DNA of 23,450 nt from a virus. Shown here piece after piece: positions 14,793-22,204 of the stretch. Below the pieces are notes generated by a model that did not search any database, was not told the DNA's origin, and saw only the letters and a list, made by a program, of their open reading frames with translations. The position numbers and the translations under genes are program-made. Position 1 is the first letter of the stretch; every line of letters starts with the position of its first letter. Location: the IMG/VR virus record IMGVR_UViG_3300034374_002585, positions 1-23,450 of that record, one strand, 5' to 3'.

Positions 14793-15121
14793 GTTAGTGC
14801 CGCAATGGCAGAATCAATGTCATAGACTATCGCATATTTCGTTCCGGTAGCGATAAACCCATTCATACACTCCCTTTCACCATCTGTAAGCAAGCCTTCT
14901 AAATAGAGGGCTTTTTCATTGCCAGTCATTTTAAAGAACTTCTTAGGGAAGTTATCTCCATCCTTTATCTCCATAGGTGTAACTTTACCCCGATAGGAAA
15001 CAAGAATATCAAAGGCATTTTTAATCTGATGTGTATGCACAACGTGCGCCCCTATTGACCTTAACGCATTTACAATCTCCTTTTGATTGCTATCTACTTT
15101 TGCTACTCTACGAAAACTCAT
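14789..15121 (-). CDS. PD-(D/E)XK nuclease-like protein (VRR-NUC/Hjc type)
   Basis: A 110-residue small nuclease. From MSFRRVAKVDSNQKEIVNAL it has the N-terminal helix, a histidine-containing strand, then Asp38 in FDILV and E51-x-K53 in TPMEIKDG, which together form the D...E-x-K metal site. A later helix and a strand with ATGTKYAIVYDIDSAIAAL complete the fold. This resembles the small phage proteins with a (K/R)DxNxxEIVxALRxxGA opening. It may cut branched or flapped DNA during replication or packaging; substrate not inferable. The frame extends upstream to 15214, but those codons pass through the palindrome at 15138-15158, so the ATG at 15121 is the better start. It lies against the virion genes. 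Confidence 0.75.
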   Translation of the reverse strand: MSFRRVAKVDSNQKEIVNALRSIGAHVVHTHQIKNAFDILVSYRGKVTPMEIKDGDNFPKKFFKMTGNEKALYLEGLLTDGERECMNGFIATGTKYAIVYDIDSAIAALT

Positions 15122-15137
15122 GCACTTTTTTATTTTA

Positions 15138-15158
15138 GTGTCTTTATAGTAAAGACAC
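15138..15158. promoter_or_regulatory. Perfect palindromic copy of the start-proximal motif between divergent genes
   Basis: GTGTCTTTA (15138-15146), TAG, TAAAGACAC (15150-15158): both 9-bp arms are exact inverse complements. It lies between the nuclease start on the minus strand (15121) and the TTG start on the plus strand (15161). A perfect palindrome in a divergent gap is the pattern expected of a site for a dimeric regulator, or of two back-to-back promoters. Confidence 0.6.
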
Positions 15159-15160
15159 CC

Positions 15161-15553
15161 TTGATAGTAATTAATCAAAATACCACAAACAACATCGTAG
15201 TTACCGTAACGCAAGATACGGATACCACATACAACTATTACCTATTTGTATTCAGTTCGCTGTTTAATGCAGATACGGTTAAGTTCACATCGCAAGATAC
15301 ATCACAATATCCTGAAAGGTATAATCTGTTTGCAGTTACATCTATGACGAGTGCAAACACAACCGGTAGTCAAGTTTATTTTGAGTACGAAGGCGATTAT
15401 AAGTACACGATTTATGGCAAGACAACCAACGATCTTGACATACCGCAAAACGACAGACTATTAGAAACAGGATTTGCAAGAGTGCAAGGAACAACAATAA
15501 CTAATCAAAGTCCGAATTTAGAATACGACAATGAAGGATACGACCCCGACTAA
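15161..15553 (+). CDS. Bacteroidota phage structural protein (MIVINQN family)
   Basis: A 130-residue beta-rich protein. I place the start at TTG 15161 because the product then begins MIVINQNTTNNIVVTVTQ, a beginning I know from a common family in Bacteroidota phages, and because the palindromic motif lies just before it; the frame stays open back to an ATG at 15083. Later parts also match that family: YYLFVFSSLFNADTVKF, DTSQYPERYNLFAV, an immunoglobulin-like strand EYEGDYKYTIYGKTT, and a C-terminus ending EYDNEGYDPD. It overlaps the portal start by 23 bases. Its usual place beside head or tail genes suggests a virion component, with no proven role that I know of. Confidence 0.65.
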   Translation: MIVINQNTTNNIVVTVTQDTDTTYNYYLFVFSSLFNADTVKFTSQDTSQYPERYNLFAVTSMTSANTTGSQVYFEYEGDYKYTIYGKTTNDLDIPQNDRLLETGFARVQGTTITNQSPNLEYDNEGYDPD

Positions 15554-17492
15554 AAATAGGTATAGTGGCTCAAAAGTCATCGAACTCAAACAATACTTCG
15601 TGCCAAAGGTGCAAGAAGTTAGAGGAAAGAAGTGGGTGTACTGGGGAGAAAATAATGATTTCCCCCAATACCTCATCGACCTCTATAATCAAAGTGCCGT
15701 GCATAATGCCCTTGTCAATGGCAAAGTGTCTTATCTGAAAGGTAAGGGCTTAATGGTAAAGCGTGAGGGCATCAGCCAGGTAGATGCTGCGAAAGCTATT
15801 GACTTTGTTTCTTCTGCTAATGAACACGAAGATTGGTATAGCTTAATGGCAAAGCTGTTTATGGACAATGAGTTGTTCAATGGCTATGGCATAGAAGTAA
15901 TCAGAAGGCGTGGTGGTGGATACAATTTCTACCACATAGATTTCAGCAGACTAAGATTCAGCGAAGACGAAAAGACTATCTTTTATAGCGATAATTGGCT
16001 TGATAAGTACGGCAACAGAAACTACCGACCTACGATAAAGGAGTACAAGTTGTTTGACCCTTATGATGAGAATCAGAAACGTGGTCTTATCATTCATCGG
16101 GAACACAGACCTGAAATGAACCACTACCCACTTCCTATCTATCAAGGGGCATTGGCAGCTATTGAAACAACCGTAGAGATAGCAAACTACCACCTCAATA
16201 ACATTAAGAACGGATTTAGTGCGGGTACGCTGATTAGCTTTAACAACGGAGTACCTGAAACAGAAGAAGAGCAAGAGTTCATCGAAAGAGAACTTGAACG
16301 CAAGTTTACTGGCAGTGAAAACGCTAACCGCTTCGTGATGGTGTTCAGCCCTTCTAAGGAAGCAGCACCCACCATAGAGCGATTAATGGCTAACGACCTT
16401 GACAAGCAGTTTGACATGGTAGAGAAGAACGTTCAGCAGAATATCTTTACCGGTCATCAAGTTACTTCACCTATGCTATTCGGTGTTCGTGTAGCAACGC
16501 AGTTAGGTGGTCGTGATGAAATTGCCGTATCATACGAAACCTTTAAGAAAACGTACATACACAACCGCCAAAAGCCTATCCTAAGAACGCTTAACAAGAT
16601 AGCAAGGGTATTCGGTGATGTGAACGCAACTTACCTAATAGACGAATTAAAGCCAGTAGATATAGGCGTTCCATTTAGCGAAAATGTCATCATGGAACAT
16701 CTTGATAGGGATGAGATAAGAAAGCTGCTTAATGACCGCTATGACATGAATCTAACCCTTGAAAGTCAAGAGCAAGTTGCAATGTCAGATGTTAAAGTCA
16801 ATTTCAGCGATTTAGAGGCAGCTATGGCAGACTATCTTGAAGGCAAGGGAGTAGAAGTACCACAAGAAGCAAGACTGCTCACAGATAGCGTTTATTTGCG
16901 TTCTGATGAAGGGTATACAGAGCCTAACGAATTGTTTAAGTTTCAAGAGGAACTTAGTCCATTTGCATTGACATTATTAGGTCTTATTGCAGCATCACCT
17001 GATTTAAGTTACACCGATCTTAGTGCGGCTACTGATACCCCATTAGAAAGCATTTGGGAAATGGGTGGTTTGCTGATGGCATTAGGTTACATCACAAGAG
17101 AAGGTAGTGCTACAAGAGTAACAAGGCGTGGCAAGAATGCCGCCAAGTTGATGAATGCTCCTAATAACATCAAGATCATGTTTGAGTACAACCTTAGAGA
17201 TGATGCAGCCCCATTAAAGCCAGGCAGTAGAAGTAGGCAGTTTTGTCAGCGAATGATGGCACAGACAGCCAACGGAAGGCTTTACACCATAGAAGAGATA
17301 GATGAGATGCGTAACGACATGAAAGCTGACTTTGCTCCCGAAGTAACAGATGTATTTTTAAGCAGAGGTGGATGGTATAGAGAGCCAGGAAGTGTAGCAG
17401 CAGTACCATTTTGCAGACATGAATGGAAGCAAGTGGTAGTAGTAGTAGACGAACAAGGAAACCCAATTTACAGAGCAGATGGCAACGAATAA
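15531..17492 (+). CDS. Portal protein with added winged-helix and Cys/His C-terminal segments
   Basis: A 653-residue protein. The first about 420 residues look like a portal: WVYWGENNDFPQYLIDLYNQ, SAVHNALVNGKVSYLKGKGL, a clip region, the RLMANDLDKQFD stretch and a helix before TSPMLFGV. It would form the ring through which DNA is packed. Residues about 473-542 look like a winged helix (LTLLGLIAASPDLSYTDLSA, then ITREGSATRVTRRGKNAAKL). From about 550 follows FEYNLRDDAAPLKPGSRSRQ, then FCQRMM, an RGGWYREPG turn and FCRHEWKQ near 627; the Cys and His suggest a metal site. That end is a Bacteroidota portal feature I have seen before. It lies 2.3 kb after the tail tube gene, not before the capsid gene. 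Confidence 0.8.
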   Translation: MKDTTPTKNRYSGSKVIELKQYFVPKVQEVRGKKWVYWGENNDFPQYLIDLYNQSAVHNALVNGKVSYLKGKGLMVKREGISQVDAAKAIDFVSSANEHEDWYSLMAKLFMDNELFNGYGIEVIRRRGGGYNFYHIDFSRLRFSEDEKTIFYSDNWLDKYGNRNYRPTIKEYKLFDPYDENQKRGLIIHREHRPEMNHYPLPIYQGALAAIETTVEIANYHLNNIKNGFSAGTLISFNNGVPETEEEQEFIERELERKFTGSENANRFVMVFSPSKEAAPTIERLMANDLDKQFDMVEKNVQQNIFTGHQVTSPMLFGVRVATQLGGRDEIAVSYETFKKTYIHNRQKPILRTLNKIARVFGDVNATYLIDELKPVDIGVPFSENVIMEHLDRDEIRKLLNDRYDMNLTLESQEQVAMSDVKVNFSDLEAAMADYLEGKGVEVPQEARLLTDSVYLRSDEGYTEPNELFKFQEELSPFALTLLGLIAASPDLSYTDLSAATDTPLESIWEMGGLLMALGYITREGSATRVTRRGKNAAKLMNAPNNIKIMFEYNLRDDAAPLKPGSRSRQFCQRMMAQTANGRLYTIEEIDEMRNDMKADFAPEVTDVFLSRGGWYREPGSVAAVPFCRHEWKQVVVVVDEQGNPIYRADGNE

Positions 17493-18051
17493 ATTATTAA
17501 TGACACCCGCTTACTTTAAGCGGCACACGGTAATAGACGAGAACGTAAACTCGGAGTACATTACCCCCGTAATTGAACTATGTCAAGACACATTTGTGCA
17601 AGAGATAGTAGGAACTGGATTGTACGAAGAATTGCTTAGTCAGATACCTAATAGTCTAACATCCTTAAACACCACCTTAATGAATAAGTTGCTCCCTGCA
17701 ATGAAGTGGTGGGTGAGTGCAAAGTTAATTAGGCGTATCACTTACAAGTTTGGCAATATAGGGATGAAGGAGTACGAAGATGAGAACTACATCACCCCTT
17801 CAAGCAAGACCATTGACAGCATGGAAGAAGAGTACATGAATTGGGCAGAGTTCTACGCCAATCGTGCTACCCTATACTTGATAGAGAATAACACATCTTA
17901 CCCATTGTACGACAATCCTGGCGATGGCATAGACAAGATACACCCTAACAGAAATCAGTTTAAGTCAGCTATATTCTTAGGGGGCAGAAGAGGTAAGTGT
18001 AATGACATAGATGTGGATTATGGAGATAGGTATAACGTATGTAAGAAATGA
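17479..18051 (+). CDS. Head-tail connector/head completion protein (DUF6712-like)
   Basis: A 190-residue, mostly helical protein directly after the portal and overlapping it by 14 bases. It begins MATNKLLMTPAYFKRHTVID and continues with a short helix around ITPVIELCQDTFVQEIVGTG, a helix LMNKLLPAMKWWVSAKLIRR, then a tyrosine-rich C-terminus. Length, position and the helix pattern fit the DUF6712-type connectors of Bacteroidota phages, equivalent to gp6-like head-tail adaptors. It probably sits below the portal. ATG 17500 is an alternative start. Its stop overlaps the next small ORF by ATGA. Confidence 0.65.
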   Translation: MATNKLLMTPAYFKRHTVIDENVNSEYITPVIELCQDTFVQEIVGTGLYEELLSQIPNSLTSLNTTLMNKLLPAMKWWVSAKLIRRITYKFGNIGMKEYEDENYITPSSKTIDSMEEEYMNWAEFYANRATLYLIENNTSYPLYDNPGDGIDKIHPNRNQFKSAIFLGGRRGKCNDIDVDYGDRYNVCKK

Positions 18052-18185
18052 AAAAAGTACCATTCAAGCATCTGTTAAAGTTAAAGAAGTACATAGAAAA
18101 AGAAGAACGTGGCATTAAGCGTAACATACAATCGGATAATAGACTTAGCGGAGAACTTCGGAACTCGGCACGCACAGATAAGTGA
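18048..18185 (+). CDS. Small basic ORF, possibly a gene
   Basis: A 45-residue ORF starting at the ATG in the ATGA overlap with the connector gene and ending TGA at 18183. It reads MKKVPFKHLLKLKKYIEKEE, then RGIKRN and a less regular tail. The opening is a convincing amphipathic basic helix, but the last 20 residues lie over the start of the next gene in another frame and may be a by-product. The 77-base overlap with the gene at 18109 is unusually long for this compact genome. It could be a small real protein or only a bridge for translational coupling. Confidence 0.4.
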   Translation: MKKVPFKHLLKLKKYIEKEERGIKRNIQSDNRLSGELRNSARTDK

Positions 18186-18738
18186 GTTTCAAGTAGGTTC
18201 TGAACCTATTGACATTGACTGGAAGAAAAAGACCAATGGTGTTTACTTCTTGTTCGACATCACCAATATAGTGCCGGCTATACACGAAATAACTTACGAG
18301 TTAAGCTGTGTATTTATGGACATAAACAATAAAGGGGAAGAACTTGTAGGCTACGAGCAGCAGACCCGAACAAACATCCATAACGACACGATGCTGATTG
18401 CATTAGACTTTATCAGCTTTCTGCGTGGAGTAAGTAGTGGTAGTGATTCCACAAACTGCGTTAATATCTACGAAGACATAGATGTAAACTTTAACACAGT
18501 AAGCATAGAGCCTTTTGATAGCAAAGGCAGAACAAGCTATGTAGGTCAGGCTTTAACAATGAGCATTAAAGCACCTTACGATTACGACAGAGCAAGTTTA
18601 CCATTCGATATAACAAGTGGCGCAGTAGTGCCTACAACTCCTTACAACGTGCCATTTAGCGTGTATGTAGAAGGCGTATTGCAGCAGACATTAAACATCA
18701 ACGTAGCCGAAGACGAAACAATTAATATCAACCTATAA
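18109..18738 (+). CDS. Probable tail terminator/completion protein
   Basis: A 209-residue protein starting at GTG 18109. The N-terminus (MALSVTYNRIIDLAENFGTR, then HAQISEFQVGSEPID) and a strand-helix-strand core with YELSCVFMDI, NDTMLIALDFISFLR and VNIYEDIDVNFN fit the small alpha/beta proteins that terminate siphophage tails (gpU-like), which in Bacteroidota phages lie after the connector. An ending with AVVPTTPYNVPFSVYVEGVL and a run of strands is extra. The assignment rests on position and predicted fold, not on a strong motif. The GTG is the first plausible start in frame. Its stop overlaps the fibre ATG as TAATG. Confidence 0.45.
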   Translation: MALSVTYNRIIDLAENFGTRHAQISEFQVGSEPIDIDWKKKTNGVYFLFDITNIVPAIHEITYELSCVFMDINNKGEELVGYEQQTRTNIHNDTMLIALDFISFLRGVSSGSDSTNCVNIYEDIDVNFNTVSIEPFDSKGRTSYVGQALTMSIKAPYDYDRASLPFDITSGAVVPTTPYNVPFSVYVEGVLQQTLNINVAEDETININL

Positions 18739-20582
18739 TGGCGATAACAATAAACGTAAACTTAGACGAGATACTGCAAGCGTTAAAAGATGACCTTGAC
18801 TTCACAGGCAATGCAGATAAGTATATCAAAGTAAATGCAACGGCAGATGGCTTTGAATTTGCAGCCGTAAGCGGTGGTGGTGTAACCACGTTAGAGGGGT
18901 TGAGTGGTGCGATAAACTTAGTAGCAGGCACGAATGTAACCATCACAGATAACGGCACGGACAGCATCACCATATCATCCACAGCGGCAGTAAGCGATGG
19001 CGATAAAGGCGATATAACCGTAAGTGCATCAGGTGCAACGTGGACAATAGATAATGATGCAGTAACGACAGCCAAGATAGCCGATGCTAATGTGACCTTT
19101 GCTAAGATTGAAGACATCAGCACATCTCACTTTCTTGGAAGGCATACAGCAGGAAGTGGCAGCGTTCAGCAAGTTAGCGCAACACAGGCAAGAAGTATAT
19201 TGAATGTCGAAGATGGTGCAGAGGTAAACAACATATCAGACGCAAATGCCACCGACTTGACAGATGGTGGTGATAGCACACTACACTACCATAGTTCAGA
19301 TAGAGATAGAGCAAACCACACAGGCACACAGCTACTCTCAACCATATCTGATGTAACGGCAAGTGCTGCGGAAGTCAATATCCTTGATGGTGCTACACTA
19401 ACAACTACCGAGTTAAACTACGTTGATGGCGTTACTTCGGGAATACAAACGCAGTTAGATGGAAAGGCAAGTTTATCAGGTGCAACGTTCACAGGTGCGG
19501 TAAATGTAAATGCTAACTTAGCAGTAGACACAGACACGCTATTTGTAGATAGCGCAAATAATAGGGTGGGGGTAGGGACGAGTAGTCCAAGTGTAAAATT
19601 TGAGATAAAAGACCCAAGTAGCACAGATGCCTTTCAATTTTCACCAAACACGAATAGTGGTGTTTTAGAATATGCTGGCGGCAGTTTAAGAATTACAGGG
19701 GCATCTGTTTACAACCCAACTATCGAGTTTAACGTTGCAACAGGCATTTCATTAAGAAGGCGTGGCAGTACAGAATGGTTAAATATAGCTGCTGCAACAG
19801 GCAATGTAGGTATAAACAACACTTCACCATCTGCAATGCTTGACATTGTTTCAAATGCTACTGATAAAATCGGTCAAATCATCCAAGCAGCCGCAGGGCA
19901 GACTGCTAATTTGCAAGAGTGGAGAGATAGTAGTAGTACTAATAGGATGTGGGTGACACCAAGTGGAGATAATATTGGATTCAATGTTAATGGCGCAACC
20001 ATTACATTAGGTACTTATTTCTCTCTTTTTCAGATTAGTTCGTCAAGTTCATTTAGAAGTTTGCTTGCAACTGGATTTGGAAGTTATGAATTTAGACCAT
20101 CAACAGGCAATGCTTATAGCTTGTACGCTTCTCCAACAGGGGCTTATGTTGGCAACGGAACTAAATTAGCATCTTCAATACTTCAACTTAATAGCACCAC
20201 ACAAGGATTTCTACCCCCTGTAATGACAGGCGCACAAGTCGAAGCAATAAGCAGCCCTGCCGAAGGGCTGATTGAATATGCAACAGACTCAGGCAGCACA
20301 GATGTAACAAGCAAGGGGCTGTATGTTTACGATGGTTCAAACTTTGGTAAGTTAATCACATCAATAAACGGCAATGTAAATCTAACATCACCCACCACAT
20401 CAAGCATACCGCTATCGGTACAAGCAGCCGCAGGGCAGACTGCTAATTTGTTGGAGATAAACAGCAGTAGTGGAAGCGGTGGTGATTTGTTTAGGGTGGA
20501 GGATGATGGACGTATTGTATCAAAAGGGCAAGAAATATTAGATCAATCACAAATAGTTTTAAACGCACAAGTATTTTCATAA
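18738..20582 (+). CDS. Tail fibre protein
   Basis: A 614-residue, repetitive, Ser/Thr/Asn/Gly-rich protein with features common in phage fibres: an N-terminal adaptor (MAITINVNLDEILQALKDDL), then SGAINLVAGTNVTITDNGTD and ATWTIDNDAVTTAKIADANV segments, a DSTLHYHSSDRDRANHTGTQ module, the coil-like LDGATLTTTELNYVDGVTSG, and VGVGTSSPSVKFEIKD blocks frequent in fibre shafts. A QAAAGQTANL segment occurs twice, encoded by an exact 30-bp repeat (19884-19913 and 20421-20450). No intramolecular chaperone (S74) domain is seen at the C-terminus. It probably forms a trimeric fibre for host binding. Confidence 0.75.
   Translation: MAITINVNLDEILQALKDDLDFTGNADKYIKVNATADGFEFAAVSGGGVTTLEGLSGAINLVAGTNVTITDNGTDSITISSTAAVSDGDKGDITVSASGATWTIDNDAVTTAKIADANVTFAKIEDISTSHFLGRHTAGSGSVQQVSATQARSILNVEDGAEVNNISDANATDLTDGGDSTLHYHSSDRDRANHTGTQLLSTISDVTASAAEVNILDGATLTTTELNYVDGVTSGIQTQLDGKASLSGATFTGAVNVNANLAVDTDTLFVDSANNRVGVGTSSPSVKFEIKDPSSTDAFQFSPNTNSGVLEYAGGSLRITGASVYNPTIEFNVATGISLRRRGSTEWLNIAAATGNVGINNTSPSAMLDIVSNATDKIGQIIQAAAGQTANLQEWRDSSSTNRMWVTPSGDNIGFNVNGATITLGTYFSLFQISSSSSFRSLLATGFGSYEFRPSTGNAYSLYASPTGAYVGNGTKLASSILQLNSTTQGFLPPVMTGAQVEAISSPAEGLIEYATDSGSTDVTSKGLYVYDGSNFGKLITSINGNVNLTSPTTSSIPLSVQAAAGQTANLLEINSSSGSGGDLFRVEDDGRIVSKGQEILDQSQIVLNAQVFS
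19884..20450 (+). repeat. Exact 30-bp direct repeat within the fibre gene
   Basis: Bases 19884-19913 and 20421-20450 are identical over 30 bases and in the same frame, both encoding QAAAGQTANL. The spacing is 537 bases. Identity at the DNA level over a protein motif suggests a recent internal duplication or a recombination point within the fibre gene. Confidence 0.8.
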
Positions 20583-20583
20583 A

Positions 20584-20934
20584 ATGGCAACAATAACTAA
20601 ACACATTCTATCGGGCAGCACATACGGGCAACCGATAAGCGTGGCTGCAACAGGCACGCCAGGCACAACCATCCACACCACAGGCACATCAGCGACAATC
20701 ATTGATGAAATATGGTTGTATGCAACCAATAATGATACGCTTGCAAGATATTTAACAATAGAGTATGGTGCTGGCGATATAACTTTGTCAATACCTTCAA
20801 AATCAGGATTAACTATTATTTTGGCAGGGTTGGTTTTAACAGGTAGTGGTTCGGTAGGTACTGCGGTAAAGGCATTTGCAAGTTCAGCAAATCAAATAGA
20901 ATTAAGTGGATATGTAAACAGAATAACACCATGA
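20584..20934 (+). CDS. Small Bacteroidota phage virion protein beside the fibre
   Basis: A 116-residue beta-rich protein of a family I recognise: MATITKHILSGSTYGQPISV, then TTIHTTGTSATIIDEIWLYA, LTIEYGAG, SIPSKSGLTIILAGLVLTGS and a final strand GYVNRITP. Similar small proteins sit beside fibre or adhesin genes in Bacteroidota phages. It has no signal peptide. It follows the fibre stop by one base and overlaps the next gene by ATGA (20931-20934). It may be a fibre tip or head decoration protein; the sequence alone does not decide. Confidence 0.6.
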   Translation: MATITKHILSGSTYGQPISVAATGTPGTTIHTTGTSATIIDEIWLYATNNDTLARYLTIEYGAGDITLSIPSKSGLTIILAGLVLTGSGSVGTAVKAFASSANQIELSGYVNRITP

Positions 20935-21797
20935 GCAATGCAAGGTTTGGTTTGAGAGTTAGAAGTGGTCAAATTAGCGATTTAATAGAAGGTACAGCCA
21001 TTCCACCGCCACTACTTGATGAATTTCCTAACGCTGCTGCTGCATACTCTTTACGAAAGTTGAGAACAGCGTACACAGGCAGCGCAATAAGGGTAAGGAG
21101 AAGTAGCGATAATGCAGAACAAGACATTGGTTTTGACTCATTTAACAATTTAGATACATCTACTTTAAGTACATTTGTAGGTGCTAATAATGGCTTTGTA
21201 ACGACTTGGTATGATCAATCAGGAAATAGCAATAATGCCACACAAGCTGCAGCAGGGGATCAACCGAAAGTAGTAGATGCAGGGGTTTTAGTAACGGAGA
21301 ATGGCAATCCTGCTATTGATTTTGACGGCTCATCTAATGAGTTAACTTCGTCATCTACAATTACCAATGAATTTGTATCAATATTTGGCGTATTTAAAAC
21401 TGAAAAGAGTACTGGGAATCAATATTTGTTTGGCGTAACTAATGAAACAACAGGAACTCGGAGAGCGTCATGGATTAGTGGAACTAATTATTACTCAAGT
21501 GGATTTAGTTCGAATTTATTAATATCGGCTATTTCAATAAACACGCAATATTTAGGAGTCAATTTTTTTGATAATGATTTAAATCAAATAAGTGGCGCAA
21601 TAAATGGTAGCTATGTATCACCGTCATCATTAACTTTAAATAATTTATCATCACCAATTATTGGTATTGGCAATGGAGGCACATTTTCTGAATACCAAGA
21701 CGGGAAAATTCAAGAAGCAATTATCTACGATTCCGATCAATCTGCCAACCGTACAGGAATTGAAACAAATATAAATGACTACTATGAGATATATTAA
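20931..21797 (+). CDS. Tail adhesin with arabinofuranosidase-like and concanavalin-like domain
   Basis: A 288-residue protein. Residues about 35-135 match the catalytic-type fold of alpha-L-arabinofuranosidase B (ArabFuran-catal): AAYSLRKLRTAYTGSAIRVR, NAEQDIGFDSF, then TTWYDQSGNSNNATQAA and NPAIDFDGSSNEL. The C-terminal half is a jelly-roll of the concanavalin/LamG kind (FVSIFGVFKTEKST onwards, closing YQDGKIQEAIIYDSD). The pattern is widespread in Bacteroidota phage adhesins and is probably used for sugar binding; whether it still cuts glycan is unclear. It stands between the small virion protein and the next tail-region gene. The end overlaps the next gene. Confidence 0.7.
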   Translation: MSNARFGLRVRSGQISDLIEGTAIPPPLLDEFPNAAAAYSLRKLRTAYTGSAIRVRRSSDNAEQDIGFDSFNNLDTSTLSTFVGANNGFVTTWYDQSGNSNNATQAAAGDQPKVVDAGVLVTENGNPAIDFDGSSNELTSSSTITNEFVSIFGVFKTEKSTGNQYLFGVTNETTGTRRASWISGTNYYSSGFSSNLLISAISINTQYLGVNFFDNDLNQISGAINGSYVSPSSLTLNNLSSPIIGIGNGGTFSEYQDGKIQEAIIYDSDQSANRTGIETNINDYYEIY

Positions 21798-22197
21798 AGT
21801 CAGACCTGACAGCACACGCACAAGCTATGAGCGTGCGTTAGAGATAAGTAAAGAGTTGTTTAACATATCACGCCCTTTGCCTATCAAAGATGAACACGAT
21901 GAAACGCAGTATTTGTTTGGGTGGATTGAGCATCCCAACTCAACAGATGATATAACTACTGCATTGTGCATTAATGACATCAATCAAATCATACCTGTTC
22001 ACCCTGACAAAGACTTGACTGCGTTGATAGGATTGTTTGAAGAATTAACACAGCAAGAGAAAGATGCGCTTGCAAGCTACATCAGTTCACAGCAATCCTT
22101 TCCATTCGCCAACATCATACCATCAGACACCCAAGTATTCACACACGAAGAAATGGATGCAGATGGATGGTTTCCAATAATAGAAGAAATAGTATAA
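21775..22197 (+). CDS. Hypothetical protein downstream of the adhesin
   Basis: A 140-residue acidic protein that I do not recognise. It has a strand-rich first half (RYIKVRPDSTRTSYERALEI, then TQYLFGWIEHPNSTDDITTA) and a helical middle (ALIGLFEELTQQEKDALASY). It starts inside the end of the adhesin gene; ATG 21784 is an equally good start and gives MRYIKVRPD. The location after an adhesin suggests a fibre accessory or chaperone, but no motif confirms it. Confidence 0.6.
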   Translation: MTTMRYIKVRPDSTRTSYERALEISKELFNISRPLPIKDEHDETQYLFGWIEHPNSTDDITTALCINDINQIIPVHPDKDLTALIGLFEELTQQEKDALASYISSQQSFPFANIIPSDTQVFTHEEMDADGWFPIIEEIV

Positions 22198-22204
22198 CAC
22201 AATA

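Noticed and set aside
15122-15214. Upstream extension of the reverse-strand nuclease from 15214.
   Set aside because: It would translate the palindromic control element, and the recognised family begins at the ATG at 15121.
21563-21569. Seven T in the adhesin gene form a T TTT TTT slippery heptamer.
   Set aside because: A -1 slip would reach TGA at once (21569-21571), and the zero frame continues normally to a sensible end.
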